From: Apodospora peruviana | Taxonomy: Eukaryota > Ascomycota > Sordariomycetes > Sordariales > Lasiosphaeriaceae | Length of the DNA: 64,000 nt | NCBI GenBank assembly: GCA_033439685.1 | Contig: JAUEDM010000006.1 | Location: 1,798,001-1,862,000 of the forward strand | Reading direction: 5' to 3' | Part shown: piece by piece, positions 57,884 to 64,000 of the stretch | Numbering within the stretch: the first letter of the stretch is position 1 | Layout of the letters: each line of letters begins with the position of its first letter | Position numbers and translations under genes: made by a program | Notes under the pieces: generated by a model | Told to the model about the DNA's origin: nothing | Database searches by the model: none | What the model saw: only the letters and a program-made list of their open reading frames with translations

Positions 57884-58132
57884 ATGGGCCAATTCGACTG
57901 GTTCAGCAAGATCGGCGCCACCCCGAAGGCCGTCGCCGTCCTCAACGACCAGCCCATCCTCTTCACCATCCTGCTGATCGTTCTCGTCACCGTCATCCTC
58001 CAGTGCGTCCTGATCTGGTACATCCACTTCGCCACCCGAAAACCCGAGCAGATGAAGAAGAAGGAGGAGAAGCCATCGAAGGGCGGCGACAACAGGACCG
58101 CTGCCGCCGGGACGGCACCGCCTAGGAGATAG
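57884..58132 (+). CDS. Small single-pass membrane protein, unknown
   Basis: A single 82-residue ORF starts MGQFDWFSKIGATPKAVAVL. It has one strong membrane helix (QPILFTILLIVLVTVILQCV, then LIWYIHF) at about 24-50, followed by a Lys-rich tail (KPEQMKKKEEKPSKGG) and a TAAAGTAPPRR end. I do not recognise a family. It is treated as real because the ATG context is strong (AAAAAAG before ATG), a TATA box and long pyrimidine-rich leader lie upstream, and the codons favour C at third positions. The positive tail after the helix suggests a cytosolic C-terminus. The gene is convergent with the 575-residue unknown gene downstream. It could be an ER or plasma-membrane accessory peptide, but there is no direct evidence. 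Confidence 0.65.
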   Translation: MGQFDWFSKIGATPKAVAVLNDQPILFTILLIVLVTVILQCVLIWYIHFATRKPEQMKKKEEKPSKGGDNRTAAAGTAPPRR

Positions 58133-58782
58133 AACTTGATTAGCCCTCGTGTGCGTTTTCTTGGCTTTGAGAGGAAGGCGAGGATATGTAGACGGATTGT
58201 GCTCGGTTTGGGATTTAGGAAACCTCGGTCAACCCTTGTGAGGTGGGGAGGGCATTTCGGCGACGGCGGACGGGACAGGACGACGATGATCCGAAAGATA
58301 TACCCGCCGTATCAGGCAGTACAAATACCGAATTTGGCAGGTGGCGGTTCCGAGGTACAACGCAAATCGTCTGGCAGGCGGTCCGCGAGACAAATACCGG
58401 TTACCACAGGTCTCCCGGTCCGGTGTGTTGATCTGACCAGCTGCCGACAGAAGCGAAGTGAGCAGCAAGCTGGGTTGGAGCTGCCCAGCTGTTTTATGAG
58501 CGTGACACCATGTTAGTCAACGTGAACTGGTGGAATCCGTGGATAAGTGAATCATATGGAGGAGGACAGGCTGGGTATATGTGGTCTAGAGCCATTTTTT
58601 CTTTCTTTCGACCGACGCAGAATCGGCGCTGCGTGTATATATTTCTATCTTTGTCATTTTCATCTATACGTGTCCATACATAAACTTCTCAGTCTTGTCT
58701 GGTTAGGACACATTTGAAGGGGGGAAATTCTGTGTGCTGTTGGTCTTGTTGAACATATCCTTCTCAGTGTCTCCTAGTTCTA
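58133..58782. other. Convergent 3' flanks
   Basis: 650 bp without a supported gene. The ORF at 58136-58516 plus begins right after the microprotein stop and has random composition. Confidence 0.5.
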
Positions 58783-60691
58783 TCATTCTTCCAGGTACGT
58801 GAATATGCCCTCCTCACTGTCAAGCTGAGAACTGGCGCTATGTAATGGCGGGCTCGACGGCCACTCCAGCTCAGCGGACCTCAGTAGCGCCTCTTCTCGC
58901 TCCACAGGATAAACATTGCCGTATCCGTCTGCATAGAAGTAATCAGACTCTGCATTCTCATCCGTCCGCAGGTCGGAAGAGACCATATCATAGTCCTCCT
59001 CTTCCTTAGTACAGTATGGCTCGTATTCAAGGAATTCATCATCTCCATCCAAGGCAACCTCAGAACCAAACATGTGGCCGTGTTGCCAGAGTTTTTGGAA
59101 TGGGTCCTCTGGTATGACGAAATCCGTGTAAACATCCCACTGGGGAAACGTCGTTTCTTCAAACTCCGTGAACTCAAAGTCCAGGTCAGGTCCTGAACCT
59201 GTGCTCTGTTGTTGCATTACCGGCTGGCTTGCGACACCCGTCCCGCTTCTAGTTTTGAAGATCGGTTCTGCCTTGATGCCGGTTTGACATAACTTCCATA
59301 ACCTTTTTGATACCACACTCCTCACACCGTCGTCCGAATTGTCAGGATTGTCAGGCTCTGTGCTCGCGTTCTTAGGGGCTCCAAGCGAAGCAAGTCTTTC
59401 CACTTTTTGTCGAAGGCTCGACGAACGAGCATTCTTTAGGCGAGCAATTCTATTTGCAATTGACGGGATCAGTTGTGCATGAGCTGTCATTGACTGATCT
59501 GTGTTAGTCCATCCCCAAAGCGGGAACTATGGAAGTCTCACCTCGAGGTACTGAAGGTTCCATACAGCTGGAGCAATGTCTGTCAAAGCTGGTGATGACA
59601 TTCCGCAGACACTTCTTATCCCCGGTGAAGCTTTCTTGAGTCCTATTAGCTTGCGAAGCGCGGAGTCAAGGAGAGCAGCCATGTCTGTAACAGTTATCTC
59701 TGGTACCGACGGAAGAGCAAATTCGCCTTCCTCTTGTTCTCTAGTGATATCGGTTCCAGGAGGCAATGGGTGTTCTGAAAATGGGTCTGTACCCATGTTT
59801 TCCATTTCAGACAGACAATCCCATGCCTTGCGACTGGGTGTGGGATTCTTTCGCAGACCGTATCCGTGCTTTTGAGTGGTTGCTGATGTACCATTCATGA
59901 GGTCTGCCCTTCTGAGCGATTCATCGTTGTATTGTGTAGTCCGCCAATTATCCAAGCAAAAGTTTATCTCGCACTTCAGACCTTGGAATCTTCCGCAAGG
60001 TATGGACGATTGTGCGATCGTGTCGGAGGAGAGATCGGGGTGGTGGAGGAAGTACGATGCTAGTGACGGTTGTTCGTCTGTGACGGGTCCAGAGCAGTGT
60101 TTGGCTTTTAGCTGAAGTCCAACATCTTCCCATATCTATGAACACCTGTATGTCAATCACCAATCGACCGCGAAGCAGATATATTGTAATTATGGGACTT
60201 ACCGGACAATCCGCAGCCAGATCCACAACTGTCGAAGCAACCTTCGGGTCAACGCCCGCGCACTCAGGGTGTTCGCCGTTGACCAATGTTAGGAAATCAA
60301 CTTGGCATGAACCAGCCTTGGCAACCCAGAGCTCCCCTGTCTTAGATAGTTGTGATATCTCGGCTGCGGTTGACGGATCCAGCACTGCAGAGGGTAAGTC
60401 GATGGTAAAAGAGGTCGTGATTGTCAGGGAGAGCTTGGTGTGCTTCTGGCGGACAGTGATATTCTCCAAGTCGACGACTGTTGGGGGCATTGCAGAACCG
60501 ACTTCAGGAATTATAGCAAACCGAGTAGATCGCGTGGCAAAGGTGAGATAATTTGACAGCATGATGACTATATTGTGGAGGTACATGTCGAGCAGATTTC
60601 GCAAGCCAGTCCTGTGGTAGGATCAGACAAGAGCGTGGATGGTGACGAGGCAGCTACCTACGGTACCTTCGAGGTACCTTCCTTGATCCAT
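58783..60691 (-). CDS. Unknown protein, 575 residues
   Basis: Four exons are proposed (60691-60678, 60611-60203, 60135-59542, 59493-58783), all GT-AG and in phase, giving 575 residues. The first exon is 14 nt (ATG GAT CAA GGA AG), with donor GTACCT and acceptor CACAG. If it is rejected, the first ATG of exon 2 at 60586 gives a protein shorter by 16 residues. The N-terminal half looks folded (LRNLLDMYLHNIVIMLSNYL, then LDLPSAV-like strands and CPIWEDVGLQLKAKHCSGP). A Ser/Pro-rich linker and a short helix TVTDMAALLDSALRKLIGLK follow, then a basic helix SIANRIARLKNARSSSLRQK. The C-terminus is very acidic and Tyr-rich (EFLEYEPYCTKEEEDYDMVS). I do not recognise a domain. The acidic tail with aromatic residues would suit a nuclear interaction or activation region, which is speculation. 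Confidence 0.75.
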
Positions 60692-61434
60692 TGCGACTTC
60701 CCGTGTTAAACTATTAATTTGGAAGGAGCAGCTCGATCACACGGCCGAGATTTTCCGTACCAACTTTCCTCGATATCAGGTCGAACGTCGCCCGTACTTT
60801 CCGTTTCACGGGATGGACACACCGCCGGTGGATACCCATATTTAGATAAAATGGAAAATTCGGCTTGAAGTAAGCATATATATTGATTGGTATAAGCACA
60901 ATCTGCAAGGCGGCCGATTGTCATGACAACTTAATATCCCACAACGAGGCAGACAGGCGTCCAAATAGGCCCTAACTGTAGTACGCCAACGGCAATATCT
61001 TGCCCATCCCTTTAACATGGATCGACATCATATATCTTAATCCGACTCTCGACAGTGGGTGAAAGATACATATCCCAGACTTACTGTCGTCTGCGACCGA
61101 TATGTAATGCAACCCACACAACCCCACGCCACAAGGCATGTATTTTAAGCCAGAGACGAGGGATAACAATCCCCTAACTACCCATCTGCCGTACCAACAA
61201 GCTACCAGAGTGTACTAAACTGGGTGGAAATCCAAGGACTATCTCTTTCTGGGCTAACGTACAGGAGATCCCTGCCAGCTAATGCAGCATCATCAGTAAG
61301 TGACAGACTCTAGAGGCCCCAGGACACCACGATACCCAACGCCAGACACAACGCTTTACCGAAACATCAAATGGGACATATGATTAGTTTCCAAATCAAG
61401 ACACCGAGGGTGTCTCGTCTCCAACTATCGAAGA
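60692..61434. other. Tandem intergenic, ATE1 3' flank to unknown gene
   Basis: 743 bp holding the promoter of the 575-residue gene and the ATE1 3' flank. No supported ORF. Confidence 0.5.
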
Positions 61435-63006
61435 TTATTCCTTGTTCCGTCGGCGGAAATCTATACAGATGTCGCCCATAAGATCAGGCCCAATGGCGGC
61501 TACCAACTCCGCAATCCTCGACCGGAGAGTGCCATACTGCGAGATTTCATCTTTGTCCCAGACCACGAGGTCGGAGGCCAAGAAGAAGTTGTCCGAGAAG
61601 TCTGAGCGAAGCACCAGACCATCCATATCCACTGCCTCCATCTGCTCCAGCGAGGCTATCCCTGGCATATCACTGTTGAGAAGGAACACTTCATTCTCGT
61701 CATCAGAGTCGCTTGGCTTGGCCTCTCCATCGCCGGATTGGTGGTCAATGGGGATGCTGTCACCATTCTGCTCGGCCGTCTCCCAGTTAGCAAGTCCCCG
61801 CCGTTCTCTTGACAGACTGACATAGTGCTTCTGGTCAAATATTGCCAATGCGTCCTTGTCCAGCAAATCCCACTCCAACGTCTCGGGATCGAGGACATAC
61901 TGGGGAGAATAGTCGATCTTGTATCTCATCTTGGCACAGTTGTGGATGTAATAGCCAGAGTACCACCAACGGTATCCGCCTTCGAGTGCCAAGACGATCT
62001 CTCTCAGGGCCCCGAGTTTTCCGGGGTTGTGTGAGTGAACCGACTCGTGATAGAGAAAATACACGGCGCTGACGCAATTTGGAAGTAGATCCAGGACACC
62101 TATGGCAACAAGCTTTCCGTCAAGGCGGTAACACTGATGAAAAGAACCCAGCTGGCGTTCGACGCCGTCTGGACCAACTAACGTCTCTCGGGTCAGGGGC
62201 GAGTTACACAGGAACCTCTTGAAGCCATGGCGTGAAATCTTCTCGGGTGGCTCTTGGTGAACAATGCGCTGATAATTCTCAAACACGTCGTACTTTTCTT
62301 CAGTGAACGTGTCAAGTTCCAGCGAGACGGTAAACTGATGTGCTGGTTCAGGAGGAGACTTGAGCGATTCAACCTCGGCTTCATGGATCCTTGAAACTAG
62401 GTCAAACTCATTGTCACGCTTTCGTACCTGTTCGCGTGACCGGGGGTAGAGGCGTGATGCTTCTTTGATGTATGTGTCACCAGTGACAAATCTGTTGAAA
62501 CGGTTGACGGCCTGACGCTGGTCTTTGGTAGGCTTGAAGCTGGTCGAGTCCAGCCGAAGAGTGTAGTGGGGGCAGCACGAGTTCCTCTGATTCGGCCGGT
62601 ACAGAAGGGTCCCTGACCGTCTCCAGCATCTGTCGACCAACTTCTGATAGAACGCCGGCGTTAGAGACGTAGCCACAGCGTAATAGGAATAACCTATGCC
62701 ACAATGTTAGATACTGTTCCAGGTCCTTGCTATTTCTGATCAAGCTTTTGCTGCGGTGTGCTCCTTGGGGGCGCCGTGTGCAGGACGGGTGGAACTCTGG
62801 AAGGCAGAACATGGGATGTACAGCGTCTAAAAGGTATGACATGTAGGCTAATATAAGGATGGGCATTCTCCGAGAGTTTGTGAGGGGTGAAATCCAAGCA
62901 GACGACACGAAGGGGCGAGAAAAGAAAAATGATTCACGTTTTCGAATTTGGGACTGACCACTGCGAGAGCGACGGCAGTAGCCGCAGTCCGAAGAATTAC
63001 TGTATC
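61435..63006 (-). CDS. ATE1: Arginyl-tRNA--protein transferase Ate1 (first exon not resolved)
   Basis: Two exons are firm: 63006-62959 and 62693-61435, joined in phase across a 265-nt intron (GTCAGT...CATAG). Together they give 434 residues. The N-terminal domain has the metal-binding NSSDCGYCRRSRSG, then YYAVATSLTPAFYQKLVDRC and RRSGTLLYRPNQRNSCCPHY (the CC pair). The C-terminal transferase domain shows GFKRFLCNSPL, GSFHQCYRLDGKLVAIGVLD, LYHESVHSHNPGKLGALREI, and WYSGYYIHNCAKMRYKIDYS. Ate1 moves arginine to N-terminal Asp, Glu or oxidised Cys of proteins, marking them for the N-degron pathway. The tail from about residue 300 is longer and more acidic than in yeast. Exon 63006 follows a perfect GCTAAC branch point and TCTAG acceptor, so an upstream exon with the ATG must exist. 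I could not place it convincingly. It may lie within 63010-63330. Confidence 0.9.
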
Positions 63007-64000
63007 CTAGAACCGAGTTGCGTTAGCATGGTAGCCAGAATTTCTAGTTCCGAGCTTATGAGTGTGATTGAGGAGTAAAATGGAACTATCGACAACGTCG
63101 GATCCCTTGGAGCTCGAGGTGTCATAAGCAACACACATGGTCAGGCCTGATGATATTGCGGACGCAGAGGGCCACATGAGATGAAAACGTAATGCTTAGG
63201 AGAACAGAGTGTATGATGTTGAGAAACAACAGATCAACTAGCCTGAGGTAAGAATTCTCTGACAGATGGAAAAGACTGGCGAGTTTGCCTGTGCGTGGGA
63301 TAAGTCGAGAGTCGATGTCAGGCATTGGAAGCTAGGTGAGCAACACAGATCGCTACGTCTGATGCCACTTGGCGCAGGAGGCTAAGGGATACTGACAGGG
63401 GAATGGTGTTTGTTTTGAGGATGCAGAGGCAGGTCGGGAGCCAACAGCAGCGTGCGCATCTTGCACATGGCCCAGATGGTTGGGTGAGAAGAGACGGTCC
63501 TACAACGTAGGTAACTTACCGATTGGGAAGATATAAGAATATAGTGCTGCAGCATCATCAGGGGCCTGCAGGCTTGTGTCTGCCATACTTGCCAAACAGG
63601 TGGGTCGAAGCTAACCAAGGTCGTGGTGCCTCAGCATGTAGGGCATGTACCGCAGCCAAGACAGTCCCAGATATCCGTACCTCCTCCAAGTTGCTGAGTA
63701 GCACTGGCCTGGGGGAGACGTATTCCCTACAGATGCGGCTCGGCTGACAGAAGCGTTTCGGTAACGGCCTCCAGCAGAGGTGGGCTGGCAGGGGCCGGGA
63801 ACCGAGATTTGCGAAGGGGGTCGACCGGGTTGCTGGCGCCGGGAGCCAAAGGAGGATCCCGGAGACGGGGAATGGGAGGTAGAGCGGATGCGCCTCGGGC
63901 CCGCGTAAAGTCGTGAGACAAGAAATCGATGTGATGCACGCCGAAAGCGCGTGTGACGTGTTAAGCCTGGGGCTGCGACAGAAGAATCCTACCAGGCGGA
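63007..64000. other. Right-edge region, upstream of ATE1, gene content unclear
   Basis: The missing first exon and promoter of ATE1 should be here. Between about 63560 and 64000 the minus strand has more than one open frame without an ATG, which is common in GC-rich non-coding DNA but could also be the end of a gene entering from the right. I cannot choose a frame. Confidence 0.4.

Overview
The window looks like nuclear chromosomal DNA of a filamentous ascomycete (Pezizomycotina, most likely Sordariomycetes). Genes are compact, with short GT-AG introns (mostly 50-110 nt) and CTNAC-type branch points. The gene set is typical of that group: an NRC-2 type AGC kinase, a CHS7-type chaperone, DASH subunit Dad3, a DUF1763 protein and an ankyrin-DIL protein. 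Family names come from recognising protein sequences; no database search was run. I see no transposon, rRNA, tRNA, CRISPR or prokaryotic-style operon.

Layout, left half. 1-1176: N-terminal part of an unknown disordered protein running off the left edge (minus). 4391-7117: ankyrin-DIL protein (minus). 7776-8951: allantoicase (minus). 10227-11026: cytochrome b561-type membrane protein (plus). 12244-13451: CHS7-like chaperone in six exons (minus). After a 4-kb gene-poor tract come an MFS sugar transporter with long cytosolic tails (17621-20092, plus), a DUF1763 protein (20534-21031, plus) and an SLC25 mitochondrial carrier (22753-24275, plus). 26141-30673: large PUF RNA-binding protein with unusually long introns (minus). 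A second gene-poor tract of 4.7 kb follows.

Layout, right half. 35363-38890: second-largest subunit of RNA polymerase III (plus). 39655-41403: Yra1/Mlo3 mRNA export factor with an 884-nt intron (minus). 42652-42828: the tiny OST subunit Ost4 (minus), head to head with the DRG-binding CCCH protein Tma46/DFRP1 (43408-44552, plus). Then an SDR (45087-46037, minus), a C2H2/AT-hook protein (47171-48598, plus), the NRC-2/Fpk1-type kinase (50878-52945, plus), Dad3 (54066-54456, plus), mitochondrial ribosomal protein uS5m (55137-56655, minus), an 82-aa membrane microprotein (57884-58132, plus), a 575-aa unknown protein (58783-60691, minus) and arginyl-tRNA-protein transferase Ate1 (61435 to at least 63006, minus).

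The genes are mostly housekeeping and unrelated; there is no biosynthetic or defence cluster. They fall into RNA metabolism and translation (Pol III, Yra1, PUF, Tma46, uS5m), secretory and cell-wall functions (Ost4, CHS7-like, NRC-2), transport (sugar transporter, carrier, b561), nitrogen scavenging (allantoicase) and chromosome segregation (Dad3). The most interesting features are regulatory: the long intron in the Yra1 homologue, the long-intron PUF gene, AGGTACCT palindromes that also serve as splice donors, upstream ORFs, and small genes that automated annotation often misses.
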